Position numbers and translations under genes: made by a program. Positions 24,215 to 32,667 of a DNA stretch of 36,893 bases are shown piece after piece. Source of the DNA: DASRVA01 sp050732935 (lineage in GTDB: Bacteria > Gemmatimonadota > Gemmatimonadetes > JACCXV01 > JAHWKZ01); NCBI GenBank assembly GCA_050732935.1, contig JBOHRW010000218.1, forward strand, positions 1 to 36,893, in the 5' to 3' direction. Numbering within the stretch: position 1 is the first letter of the stretch; the number at the start of each line of letters is the position of its first letter. Below the pieces are notes generated by a model. It was given only the letters and a program-made list of their open reading frames with translations. It was not told where the DNA came from and ran no database searches.

Positions 24215-24233
24215 GCCTCCGTCTTCCTGCAAG

Positions 24234-24247
24234 GAGGAAGCCAGCTT
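24234..24247. repeat. Palindrome GGAAGC-2-GCTTCC at the divergent 24214/24430 region
   Basis: A perfect 6-bp inverted repeat with a two-base gap lies just upstream of the small protein gene at 24214. Next to it is an unusually AT-rich patch (ATGATAGCGATGATTATG, 24255-24272) suited to a promoter. Suggestive of an operator, nothing more. Confidence 0.3.
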
Positions 24248-24429
24248 CCAAACTATGATAGCGATGATTATGAACAGCTAGGTATGAGACAACTCGAAGG
24301 CTAGCGTACTCCGAAAGGGGTGGCTAGGTTCGTTCCTCGGGCCGCGGGTCGCGGTCCCTTCGCCCGGCGGGCCGAGAATCTCCGGATCGGCGGGACGGTT
24401 TCCGGCACCCATCCTGAAGGAGGGGGGAG

Positions 24430-24669
24430 ATGGACCTGATCCTCAACCTCGTCGGCGGGCTGATCGGCGGGAATCTCGGTGGCCTGATCGCCCGGTCGCG
24501 CAACCCCGGTGTGGGGATGAATTCCAGCCTCGGGATCGTGGGGGGCGTGATTCTAGGCCTCCTCACGAGTGGCGGCGCGGCCACCGAGGTCGCCGCCGGC
24601 GGAATGGGTGGCGCTATTCTGCCCCTGATCGCCGCGCTCTTCAAGAAAAAGACCGCGTCGGCGACCTGA
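24430..24669 (+). CDS. Small glycine-rich membrane protein
   Basis: 79 aa; GGAGGGGGG immediately precedes the ATG. Two or three hydrophobic segments rich in glycine (LNLVGGLIGGNLGGLIA, LGIVGGVILGLLTSGG, GGMGGAILPLIAALF) form glycine-zipper faces that favour tight helix packing. The C-terminus is KKKTASAT, consistent with a cytoplasmic end. It resembles transglycosylase-associated/GlsB-type small membrane proteins in size and composition, but no signature is decisive. Short hairpin follows. Confidence 0.72.
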   Translation: MDLILNLVGGLIGGNLGGLIARSRNPGVGMNSSLGIVGGVILGLLTSGGAATEVAAGGMGGAILPLIAALFKKKTASAT

Positions 24670-24686
24670 TCTCGAGGCACTGTGGA

Positions 24687-24709
24687 GGGCGGGCGCGTCC
24701 GGCCCGCCC
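24687..24709 (+). terminator. Hairpin after the small membrane protein gene
   Basis: GGGCGGGC pairs with GCCCGCCC around a seven-base loop; outer GGA/CTCC bases extend it. No T-run follows, so its strength is uncertain. Confidence 0.45.
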
Positions 24710-24719
24710 CCTCCCATCG

Positions 24720-24748
24720 TTGCGTTCCCGCCCGGCTCGCGCTAACAA
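24720..24748 (+). promoter_or_regulatory. Promoter giving a leaderless radical SAM transcript
   Basis: TTGCGT (24720-24725), 17 bases, TAACAA (24743-24748). The ATG at 24759 is ten bases after the -10 box and has no Shine-Dalgarno sequence. The intervening AATGGGGGCACA is identical to the segment in front of ppsA. Confidence 0.6.
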
Positions 24749-24758
24749 TGGGGGCACA

Positions 24759-26777
24759 ATGGAGCCTCTTGTCCAGCTCGAGATCGACGGGTCCCCGTAC
24801 GAGGCCTTCGACCACCCGAAACGCGGTCTCCTGATCTCTCCCGAGTTCCCCTGGAACTCGTTCTGGAGCTTTCGGCACATCATGCCGATGGTCGGGAAGA
24901 AGGCCGCTTTCCCGCCCCTCGGCCTGATCACGTTCGCCGCGTTCATGCCGCCCAACTGGCAGTTCGAGCTGATCGACCTGAACGTGGAGCGGCCTTCGGA
25001 CGAGGATCTGCGCGAGCGGATCGCCTCGGCGGACGCTGTCTTCACGAGCGCCATGTCGGTCCAGAAGCGCTCGCTGGTCGAGCTCCTCAGCGGTCCGGCG
25101 CGCGGGCTCGACACGCCGTGGGTTCTGGGCGGCCCCTATCCGTCGAGCTACAGGGACCAGATGCTGAAGCCCCGGACGCCTTCGGACGGCGTCCTCCACG
25201 ACGGTCTCGACCTGCTCGTCTGGGGCGAGGGCGGGCAGTGGGTGGAGGCGATCAACCGCCTCCTCCACGAAGATCTCGCCCGGCACCGAGAGGACAAGCC
25301 ACTCCTCCTCATCCCGGACGCCATCGCCCGACAATCGGCGGGATCGAGGAAGGCGCTCAACGACCGTTCGATCTTCCAGGAGATGGAGCGCACGCCGCCG
25401 CCGCGCTGGGACCTCCTCGACATCCACGATTACCGGTCCCTCATGGCCCAGACCACGGTCGGCTGCCGGTTCCGGTGCGACTTCTGCGACATCATCCAGT
25501 TCAACGGCGGATTCACGCGGCCGAAGACGATCGAGTCGATCCGTGAGGAGCTAGCGATCCTGTTCCACCTCGGGCACCGGGGCGGGATCTTCACCGTCGA
25601 CGACAACTTCATCGGCAACCCGCAGGCGATCGAGACGATCCTCGAGGAGATGATCGAGTTCCAGCGCGAGCACGACTACCCGTTCTCGTTCTACACGCAG
25701 GCCAGCCTCGACCTCGGATCGCCCAAGCTCGGGCATCTCCTTCCGCTCATGAAGCAGGCCGGCTTCAACGAGGTCTTCCTGGGGATCGAGAACCCCGATC
25801 CCGAAGCCCTCAAGGCGATGAACAAGAGGCAGAACATCAAGGTCGACATCGCGGCGACGGTCGAGAGGATCCAGTCGGAGGGGATCGAGGTCATGGCGGG
25901 GTTCATCTTCGGCGGTGACGAGGATACGCCCTCGACCGCCGACGCCATCGCCGATTTCGCCAAGCAGGTGGCGATCCCCACGGCGATGGCGGGGATGCTG
26001 ACGCCGGTCCCGCACACGCCCCTGGCCGAGCGATTGCGCGAGGAAGGGCGGCTCCTGGAGGCCGAGTTCTCGGGTAACAATTCCGACGACGAGGTCCAGC
26101 TCGTGCCGAAGCGGATGACCCCCGACGAGATGCAGCGCCACTATTACCGCATCCTGGAGAGCCTGTTCGGTCCGGGCGAGATCTACCGTCGCGCGGGAGA
26201 TCTGATCGATCGGCTGAACCCGCACATCTTCCGCGGCGGGTCGGTGCGGCACTCCGACCTACGCGCAGCCCTCCGGTCGCTGTGGCGACAGGGCCTCGTT
26301 CGTGAGAAGCGCGCACGATATTTCGGGCTCTTGATGAAGGCGTACCGCAGGGACCTCGCCTGCCAGCGGACGGCGGTCCGCGCCGCGTCCGAGCTCGGCC
26401 GGCGCCTCCGCGCCCTCGAGCGGGGCGGCCGCCAGGCCATGGAGGAAGGCGGTCGCCGGGTTCTCGATCTTTCCGAGGAGCAGTTCTCCGAGTTCACGGG
26501 CCTCGTGGAACGGGCCCGCGAGACGCTCGTTCGCAGCCGCCCGGACCGGAAGCTCGCCGAGATCCGCGGAACCATGGATCGGCTCCGGGAGGACGTCCAG
26601 AGCCGGCTTCTGTCGCTCGAGGACGCACGCCTGCTCTATCGGCTCAACCAGGAGTTCTACCGCCACAAGCGTCGGGTCCACCGCTTCCCGGGCGCCTACC
26701 TCGTCAAGGCCTTCGAGCTCGCCATCAAGGGCCTCCACTACGAGACCGTCATGTACGGGATCGTGAGGGGAAAGTAG
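24759..26777 (+). CDS. Cobalamin-binding-type radical SAM enzyme (DUF4070-like)
   Basis: 672 aa. Start is the ATG at 24759 behind a leaderless promoter. N-terminus (~1-190) is a B12-binding Rossmann-like region (PPLGLITFAAFMPPNWQFELIDLNVE, TPWVLGGPYPS, LLVWGEGG). The radical SAM core begins with TTVGCRFRCDFCDII, the three cluster cysteines being CxxxCxxC; FTVDDNFIGNP and VFLGIENPDPEALKAMNK follow the class B pattern, and EVMAGFIFGGDEDTP is the late barrel strand. The C-terminal ~190 residues are helical and charged (DUF4070-like plus a coiled tail). Such enzymes methylate or rearrange unactivated carbons; substrate unknown. Convergent with the glycosyltransferase gene. Confidence 0.92.
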   Translation: MEPLVQLEIDGSPYEAFDHPKRGLLISPEFPWNSFWSFRHIMPMVGKKAAFPPLGLITFAAFMPPNWQFELIDLNVERPSDEDLRERIASADAVFTSAMSVQKRSLVELLSGPARGLDTPWVLGGPYPSSYRDQMLKPRTPSDGVLHDGLDLLVWGEGGQWVEAINRLLHEDLARHREDKPLLLIPDAIARQSAGSRKALNDRSIFQEMERTPPPRWDLLDIHDYRSLMAQTTVGCRFRCDFCDIIQFNGGFTRPKTIESIREELAILFHLGHRGGIFTVDDNFIGNPQAIETILEEMIEFQREHDYPFSFYTQASLDLGSPKLGHLLPLMKQAGFNEVFLGIENPDPEALKAMNKRQNIKVDIAATVERIQSEGIEVMAGFIFGGDEDTPSTADAIADFAKQVAIPTAMAGMLTPVPHTPLAERLREEGRLLEAEFSGNNSDDEVQLVPKRMTPDEMQRHYYRILESLFGPGEIYRRAGDLIDRLNPHIFRGGSVRHSDLRAALRSLWRQGLVREKRARYFGLLMKAYRRDLACQRTAVRAASELGRRLRALERGGRQAMEEGGRRVLDLSEEQFSEFTGLVERARETLVRSRPDRKLAEIRGTMDRLREDVQSRLLSLEDARLLYRLNQEFYRHKRRVHRFPGAYLVKAFELAIKGLHYETVMYGIVRGK

Positions 26778-26788
26778 AGCGGCGTCGG

Positions 26789-28290
26789 TCAGCCGATCGG
26801 CTCGCAGAGATCCAGGGCATCGAAGACCGACATCCGCCCCATCCAGGCGTCGCCATCGTTCTCGCCCCAGCTGACCACGAGGTCGTCTCCGTCCACGACG
26901 AGCCCGGCCGCGAATTCAAGCTGACGGTCCCGCAGCAGAAAGGGGCGGGAGAGCCCGCGGAGCGCCAGTCGGCGGTCGAACCGGATCAGGGCGTGGAAGT
27001 AGAGCCTTCGAGGCCTTTCCTCGAGGATCCCGTGCACGAACGCGATGTACCCGATCTCCCCGGACTCCTCGCGCACCGCGACGAGCTGGGAACCGCCGCG
27101 GAGATCCCCGCACCAGGCCGCGGGCCGCTGGATCCGGACGACCTCGCACCTGCCGCTCCGGGGATCGGGTCGGGCGACGACGGGCGGATGGCACTTGTAC
27201 ACGAGCAGCAGCTCGGTGTCCACGATGACCGGCATCCAGTTCTTCTGATGCTTCCGGTCCTGGAGACCATGGAGATGCAGCGCCTCGCGGATTAGGGCCG
27301 CATCCGGCCCGAGCTCCACCTTCAGCAGGAACATCGCGCGTCGACCGTTGCCGGACGGGTGCGTGTGGTTGGCCAGCGCCCAGACCCACCCCGTCTCTGC
27401 GGGCGGGACGATCAGCCGCGCGTCCTCGAATCCGCGGACCGGCCCGGAATCGAACGGCACGGGACAGTCGACGACGAGCTCGCGAGTCTCGACCACCCGG
27501 CCGTCGGGGTGCAGGACGCCCAGGAGGTTCCGGGTGTGGGCGAAGCCCGGCATGAGGTAGCTGCCATCCGGCTGGAGCTCGTAGTTGACCGTCCGCACGA
27601 GAACCATGAGGCCATCGGGACCTCGCGCCGCCGAAGGATTGGTGGCTCGGTAGCCCGGAGTGAGGGCCCCCGGCTCGAGTCGCAGAGGAGTCGGGCGAAG
27701 GACGCGCTCGGGTAGCGGCTCCACGTAGAAGCGTCGGTTCCGGCACACGGCCTCGCGCTCTTCCTTCGGGAGGTCATGACGCCGCGCCAGCTCGAACGTC
27801 AGGCGGGCCGCCTCGTCCCGCCGTCCGGGGACGTAGTACGAACAGATCGAGCGGTCGAAGTCGAGCCGCCACGTCCTCGGTAGCACGTTCCCCCCTAAGA
27901 GAGTCGCGAACCGGTCCCGCTTCGCGAATCCATCGGCGACCGCGACGCAGGAGAGGTTGAGCCCCCGCTCCCGCAGGTAGGCGCAGGCTCCCAGGATGCT
28001 CTCGACGGCTCGCTTTTCGTCGATCTCCGTCGGCGCCGACTCGAAGAAGGCGAGGTTCCTGCGAATTCGCTCGGCGTCGACCTCCATCGCTGGATCGCGG
28101 AGGGCCTCCTCGGCGAGTGTGCGGGCTCGTTCCACCTCGCCGACTGCGTGCTCGCACAACGAGGTCCAGTCGAGGAGACCCGGTCCGTTCTTCACCCGAT
28201 CGACGAAGAGGATGTCGGACGCCCGCTCGGGACGGGGGAGGACCGAGTGGACCGCATGCTCGCCAACGATCGCGCCGAGCAGATGGAGGC
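26789..28290 (-). CDS. C-terminal half of a frameshifted glycosyltransferase: TPR end plus GH130-like propeller
   Basis: Same reading unit as 28287-29138 but one frame over. From LHLLGAIVGEHAVHSV on, the sequence continues a TPR-like region, then reads PERASDILFVDRV...LCEHAVGEVERARTLAEEAL. Residues thereafter form a five-bladed propeller like GH130 mannosyl phosphorylases: TNPSAARGPDGLMVLVRTVNYELQPDG, GFEDARLIVPPAE, NWMPVIVDTELLLVYKCHPP, GDLRGGSQLVAV and VVSWGENDGDAWMGRMSVFD. No start codon of its own is supported; the open frame extends to 28522 only because no stop intervenes. Protein would act on or bind glycan. It ends 11 bases from the convergent radical SAM gene. Confidence 0.78.
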
Positions 28291-29138
28291 CGTGATTCGC
28301 AGCAGGTGCGCACGATCTCGTGGAGAGGCTCGGCTCGCCAGGGACGCCGCTCCCAGGCTTCGAACCAGGCCCCGATCGCCGGCCACACCCCGCCCACGGT
28401 TCCCGGCAGCCGCTTGAGGCAGGTGCCCCGACGGTACGACGCGTACCAGGCCTCCTCCCCGAAGCCCCCCATCCGGGCCCGGCGCGAGTAGGCCTCGAGG
28501 GCCCGCCACGTGTCGAGACCACCGTTTAGATGGGTTTCTCCCAGGTAGAACCACGCGCGCTCGTCGGACGGATCCTCGCGCAGCGTCTCTTCGAGCAGTC
28601 GAGCGTCGCGATCGAACTTGTCGGTCTTGCAGCCTCCGTCGGCCAGGTCGTGGAGGACGATGCCGTCGAACGGCTCGGCGGGTGGGCAGGCACGCAGCGG
28701 CTCGATGTACTCGTGCGTCCGGCCTACGTACCGCCACGGGACGGAGGCGGGGACGAGCGCCTGGATCCGGTAGGAAAGCAGGTCGTCGTAGAGGAGGAGA
28801 TAGGGGCAGCCACGAAGCCGCTTTTTCCAGCGCCGGTCCTGGATCTCGATCACCTCGTCGGCGTCCAGAAGCAGCAGGTAATCGAGACCGCGTTCGAGAC
28901 AGAAGGCGCGGGCCTTGACGACGGTCTCCGTCCGGGATCTCCCGAAGTCCAGAAACGTCGTGCGGTGGAGGCGGCCAGGCAGGGCCGCCATATGCCGCTC
29001 GACGATCTCGGGGGTCTCGTCGTCGGAGCCCGTATCGCAGACGAACCACGCGTCCACGTGTGGGGCCGCGGAGTCGAGCGCTCGTCGAACCACGCGCGAC
29101 TCGTTCCTCACCATCATGCAGAGGCAGACCGACTTCAC
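28287..29138 (-). CDS. N-terminal half of the same gene: GT2 glycosyltransferase with TPR region
   Basis: Begins KSVCLCMMVRNESRVVRRALDS (GTG at 29138; ATG codons at residues 8-9 are alternatives). GT2 fold: FVCDTGSDDETPEIV, GRSRTETVVKARAFCLERGLDYLLLLDADEVIE with the DxD motif, then RYVGRTHEYIE. From ~residue 175 a helical TPR-like region starts (DARLLEETLREDPSDERAWFYLGETHLNGG). The frame is sensible to EPLHEIVRTCCES (about 28295) and then turns into Arg/Gly-rich nonsense until a stop at 27774. The sensible continuation is in the +1 frame (26789-28290). A single extra C in GGCCTCC (28285-28292, minus strand) explains it. Confidence 0.8.
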
Positions 29139-29186
29139 CTCAGGGACTGCAGGCGGACCCGTAGCGGGCCTTCAGGATGGTTAGCC

Positions 29187-29639
29187 TCAGGTGGGGCCGG
29201 TGGGTCCGGTCGCTCCGGTCGGCCCGCCAGACCCGCCGGTGGGCCCCGTGGGTCCGGTAGGACCGGTCCCTCCGGTCGGCCCCGTCCCGCCGGTGGGGCC
29301 CGTCGGCCCCGTGGGACCTGTAGGACCGGACGGCCCGGTGGGGCCTGTCCCGGGGGGACCGGTGACCCCGGTAGGCCCGGCGGGCCCGGTCGGACCCGTC
29401 GGACCCGCGGGACCGGCCGGGCCGGCTTCTCCTTCGCACGCGATCTGCGATCCGAGAGCCAACGCCCCGACGGAGCCGGCCATCCACTGTAGCGCGCGGC
29501 GGCGCGAAACAGCGCTCTCGAAGCGTCGGCCGAGCGACTCGAGGCTCGTGATGCCGTCGGACAGCCTGCGGAAGGAGCCCTCGCCGGGGACGATCTCCTC
29601 GAGCCATTTCCCGATCGAACGCAGGACCGGAGTTCGCAA
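29187..29639 (-). CDS. Tat-type collagen-like repeat lipoprotein
   Basis: 150 aa from TTG 29639, chosen because GGAGG (29649-29645) lies five bases upstream; TTG 29651 has no such site. Residues ~1-45 are an amphipathic prefix, then SRRRALQWMAGSVGALALGSQIAC: a twin-arginine motif, hydrophobic core and lipobox, with Cys68 the lipid site. Everything after it is Gly-X-Y collagen-like (about 27 triplets, mostly GPT, GPA, GGT) with two phase slips (GT and GGPT). Long N-prefix Tat signals of the SRRRAL type are known in other phyla. It should give a triple-helical surface rod anchored in the membrane. 48 bases upstream of the glycosyltransferase start. Confidence 0.82.
   Translation of the reverse strand: MRTPVLRSIGKWLEEIVPGEGSFRRLSDGITSLESLGRRFESAVSRRRALQWMAGSVGALALGSQIACEGEAGPAGPAGPTGPTGPAGPTGVTGPPGTGPTGPSGPTGPTGPTGPTGGTGPTGGTGPTGPTGPTGGSGGPTGATGPTGPT
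29190..29432 (-). repeat. Tandem Gly-X-Y coding repeat
   Basis: 243 bases of imperfect 9-base units (GGNCCNACN in the coding strand). The antisense strand can also be read as GPV repeats, a by-product of the sequence symmetry. Such runs can expand or contract by slippage. Confidence 0.85.
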
Positions 29640-29832
29640 GCAGGCCTCCAAGAGCTATGGGAGGGAAGTGTCGCCCCATTTGTAGGGTGATGGCGCAGAA
29701 TCCGTCAAGATCGAACGGGTCGCTCTCGCGCGAGCCCCGGATATCTTATCGGTCGCCCAAACGCCCGTTCACTGCTCTCGTGGAAGGCGAGGCCCTGGAC
29801 TCAGACCGCAAGCTCGACTCTGACAGTCGCCC

Positions 29833-30360
29833 ATGACCGGAACCCATCTTCGCGAACCATCCCCGCCGGACCCCGACTGGCCCCGGTACTCTTCCCGCCC
29901 TCTGCCTCGCTATCGCTTCGTCCCCGGCCTGAACCCTCATCCTCACCGCGATCCCGATGGTCATTCATACGGAGAGCCGCTCCCGGCCCTTGCCCTTTGG
30001 TCTCCCGAAGACTGGCGCTCGCTCGAGCCCTGGCTCCACGGCGTCGACCTTTACAACTTCGCGTACTGGTGGGAGGCGCACGAGGTGCTCGAGCAACTTT
30101 GGCACGCCGCCGGGCGGACGAGCCCTCACGCCAGGTTCGTGCAGGGGATCATCCACGTATCGGCGGCCAACCTGAACCTCCATCGCGGGAACCTGGCCGC
30201 CGGCCGACGGCAGGCTCAGCGTGGGATCCACCGTCTGAGCGGAAGAGCCGGCCATACCTGGATGGGGATCGACGTCGACGATTTCATCTGCAAGGTGGAG
30301 GACTACGTGACGGATCGTGCCTCACGTCCCGCCCTGATCGAGCTGGCCCTCGACCCGTAG
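29833..30360 (+). CDS. DUF309-family protein
   Basis: 175 aa. N-terminal ~70 residues are proline-rich and poorly conserved; the core ~70-150 fits DUF309: DLYNFAYWWEAHEVLEQLWHAAG, FVQGIIHVSAANLNLHRGNLAAGRRQAQRGIHRL, where the AHE and W residues are family hallmarks. The family has a helical bundle and unknown function. ATG start 29833 without an obvious ribosome site. The following radical SAM gene starts 107 bases later on the same strand. Confidence 0.85.
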   Translation: MTGTHLREPSPPDPDWPRYSSRPLPRYRFVPGLNPHPHRDPDGHSYGEPLPALALWSPEDWRSLEPWLHGVDLYNFAYWWEAHEVLEQLWHAAGRTSPHARFVQGIIHVSAANLNLHRGNLAAGRRQAQRGIHRLSGRAGHTWMGIDVDDFICKVEDYVTDRASRPALIELALDP

Positions 30361-30467
30361 AATGGTCGGGTTGGCTCCGTGGGAATCGCCAGCAGGCCCT
30401 GCGGAGGCTATGTTCGAGGGCCGGCGAGACGACTCCTGAAACTTGGCCAGACGAAGGGGATGACTCG

Positions 30468-32012
30468 ATGCGCGTGCACCTGATCAACCCCAATCACCTG
30501 TCGTACGGGATCGGCGTGATCACACCGCGGTGGCTCTATGTGCTCGCGGGGGCTACACCTCGCTCGCTCGGGGACCCGGTCGTCGTGGACGAATCGCTCC
30601 AACCCGTGGACCCGGCGCGAATCGGACCCGGCGATCTGGTCGGGATCGGGATCCACACGGGCAATGCCCTGCGCGGCTACGAGGTGGGGCGCATGGCCCG
30701 GGACCGCGGTGCGTACGTGGTGTTCGGCGGGATTCACGCCACCCTGTATCCGGAGGAGGCGTACGAGCTCGGGGGCGCGCACGCGGTCGTGAAGGGCGAC
30801 GGGGACGTCGTCTGGAGCCAGGTGGCCGCCGACTGCATGAACGGCGGGCCCGAGCGCCTCTACGAAGGGGGCCGCATCGAGGCCGATGAATTCGTGCCGG
30901 CGCGGTGGGATCTGATTCCCCCGGACAGCTACATGTGGGGCTCGGTCCAGACGGTGCGCGGGTGCCCCAAGCACTGCTCGTTCTGCTCGGTATGGCGGAC
31001 CGACGGCCAGAAACCGCGCCAGCGGGTCTCCGATGCCGTGATCCGGGAGATCGTCGAGCTTCGTCGCCTGGGGTACCGCTTCATCGCGCTGGCCGACGAC
31101 AACTTCTATCCGGTCCCGCTCCGGGACCTGGAGCTGGCCGAGCGCCGCAGCGATCCGGGCCGATACAACGAGCTCAAGGCCATTCGCGACGAGCGGTTCG
31201 AATTGATGGACCGCCTCTCCGAGCTCCCCGAGGACATGGTGTTCTTCACCCAGATCACCATGGAGGCCGCCGAGGATCCGGAGTTCCTGGACGCCATGCG
31301 GAGGGCCAACATCAAGGGCGCCCTCGTCGGAGTCGAATCGGTCACCGAGGAGGGACTGAAGGCCGTCTTCAAAAACTTCAATCTCTCCGGCGAGAACCTC
31401 GTGGAGCGGCTGCGGACGTTCCGGGAGCACGGCGTCCACGTCCTGGGCTCCTTCATCTTCGGCCTACCCACCGACCGACCCGACACCTTCGATGCGACCG
31501 CCGCTCTCGCCGAGCGGGCCGATGTGACGTTCGCTCAGTTCGTGATGCTGACGCCCTTTCCCGGGACGATCGATTTCCAGCGCTGGGAAAAGGAGATGGA
31601 GAACGATCCGACCCGGATCGACGGCATTCCGCTGACCCGCCACTGGCTCATACCTCAGGCTCTTCGACCCAAGATGTACATGCCCCATCCGGTCATGTCC
31701 GCCGACGAGATCCGCCAGGGCACCCAGGAGGTGTGGGATCGCTTCTATGGGCTCCCGGCGGTCTGGAGGCGGTCCCGGGTCCTCGAGTCGCTGAAGGCAC
31801 GACTCGCCTTCGTGTTGATCTCCAAGCTCTATCGACAGATGTACGCGAACACTGGCATCGCCACCGACAGCGCCCGGGTGAGTCGCTCGGCCAGCTGGGC
31901 GCGGTGGATCGCCAAGCCCTGCCGCCGGCTGTTTCAGGCCCCGCCCATGCCGGAGCTGGAAATCCCCCGGAGTGGGTTCGCGGTCGCCGAGGGGGAGCGC
32001 TCACTGGCCTGA
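30468..32012 (+). CDS. Cobalamin-binding-type radical SAM enzyme
   Basis: 514 aa. The ATG at 30468 has AAGGGGA eight bases upstream and begins a B12-type N-terminal domain (RVHLINPNHLSYGIGVITPRW, GDLVGIGIHTGNALRGYEVGRMAR, YVVFGGIHATLYPEEA). The cluster motif is VRGCPKHCSFCSVWR (CxxxCxxC). Downstream strands: IALADDNFYPVPL, GALVGVESVTEEGLKAV, LGSFIFGLPTDRPDTF and FVMLTPFPGT. Its family resembles BchE/HpnJ-type class B enzymes. Substrate not evident. Different from the enzyme at 24759 in length and tail, but of the same class and in the same neighbourhood. Confidence 0.92.
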   Translation: MRVHLINPNHLSYGIGVITPRWLYVLAGATPRSLGDPVVVDESLQPVDPARIGPGDLVGIGIHTGNALRGYEVGRMARDRGAYVVFGGIHATLYPEEAYELGGAHAVVKGDGDVVWSQVAADCMNGGPERLYEGGRIEADEFVPARWDLIPPDSYMWGSVQTVRGCPKHCSFCSVWRTDGQKPRQRVSDAVIREIVELRRLGYRFIALADDNFYPVPLRDLELAERRSDPGRYNELKAIRDERFELMDRLSELPEDMVFFTQITMEAAEDPEFLDAMRRANIKGALVGVESVTEEGLKAVFKNFNLSGENLVERLRTFREHGVHVLGSFIFGLPTDRPDTFDATAALAERADVTFAQFVMLTPFPGTIDFQRWEKEMENDPTRIDGIPLTRHWLIPQALRPKMYMPHPVMSADEIRQGTQEVWDRFYGLPAVWRRSRVLESLKARLAFVLISKLYRQMYANTGIATDSARVSRSASWARWIAKPCRRLFQAPPMPELEIPRSGFAVAEGERSLA

Positions 32013-32082
32013 GAGAGCCGGAACGGTTCCGTCTCCTTGCGTGATTCTTCTGTTCCATACCACGAATCGGGTGCCTTCGGTC

Positions 32083-32111
32083 TTGCAGCGCAGAACGGTT
32101 TGTGCTTATGC
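32083..32111 (+). promoter_or_regulatory. Sigma70-type promoter of the bactofilin operon
   Basis: TTGCAG (32083-32088), a 17-base spacer and TTATGC (32106-32111). It would give a leader of about 45 bases before ATG 32164, containing AGGAG. Confidence 0.5.
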
Positions 32112-32163
32112 ATCAGGTTCGAACACTGCCAACTCTTCCCCCGTGGATAGGAGCTTGCGGACC

Positions 32164-32667
32164 ATGGCCATCTGGAAAGAACCGGCAACGAAGGAGCCGG
32201 TCCTCGTATCCGGGGATCCAGCCGCTCCCAAGGAAGACGACGCGCTCGCCAGGGGATCGTCAAGACAGGACGTGTCAGGTCGGTCGAAGAAGCGTGAGTC
32301 GATGGAGTCCGTGATTGCGGCAGATCTGACCATCGAGGGCAAGATCGAGGGGTCAGGCCATGTACGCCTGGTCGGGAAGTTCAAGGGGGACGTGCAGGTG
32401 GAGGGCGACCTTACCATCGAACCGGGCGCGAAGGTGACCGGCAGCGTGCGCGCCGGCACCGTCATCATCGGTGGTGAACTGGAAGGCAACATCGAAGCAG
32501 CTTCCCGTGTCGAGCTACTCGAGACCGGCGTGCTGAATGGGGACCTCAAGGCCGGATCACTGACCGTCGCGGCGGGATCACGAATGCGGGGACAGGTCGA
32601 GTTCGGCTGGGATGAAAAGGAGCTGCCAACATCGAGGGTGAAAGTGGAATCCGGCTCCGCTTCATGA
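32164..32667 (+). CDS. Bactofilin family cytoskeletal protein
   Basis: 167 aa. A charged, flexible N-terminal tail (~1-47) leads into the bactofilin beta-helix: VIAADLTIEGKIEGSGHVRLVGKFKGDVQVEGDLTIEPGAKVTGSVRAGTVIIGGELEGNI, a ladder of six-residue turns with V/I/L inward. A short tail follows. Bactofilins polymerise without nucleotide into membrane-associated filaments that place cell-wall enzymes. Start ATG 32164 is in a region with AGGAG about ten bases upstream. The stop overlaps the next start by 4 bases. Confidence 0.9.
   Translation: MAIWKEPATKEPVLVSGDPAAPKEDDALARGSSRQDVSGRSKKRESMESVIAADLTIEGKIEGSGHVRLVGKFKGDVQVEGDLTIEPGAKVTGSVRAGTVIIGGELEGNIEAASRVELLETGVLNGDLKAGSLTVAAGSRMRGQVEFGWDEKELPTSRVKVESGSAS

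Noticed and set aside
27774..28290. Rest of the glycosyltransferase first frame to 27774
   Set aside because: Arg/Gly-rich low-complexity tail beyond the frameshift; the family sequence continues in the other frame.
29191..29685. Plus-strand GPV-repeat ORF opposite the collagen gene
   Set aside because: The repeat reads as Gly-Pro-Val in antisense because of codon symmetry; there is no signal peptide or start site on that strand.
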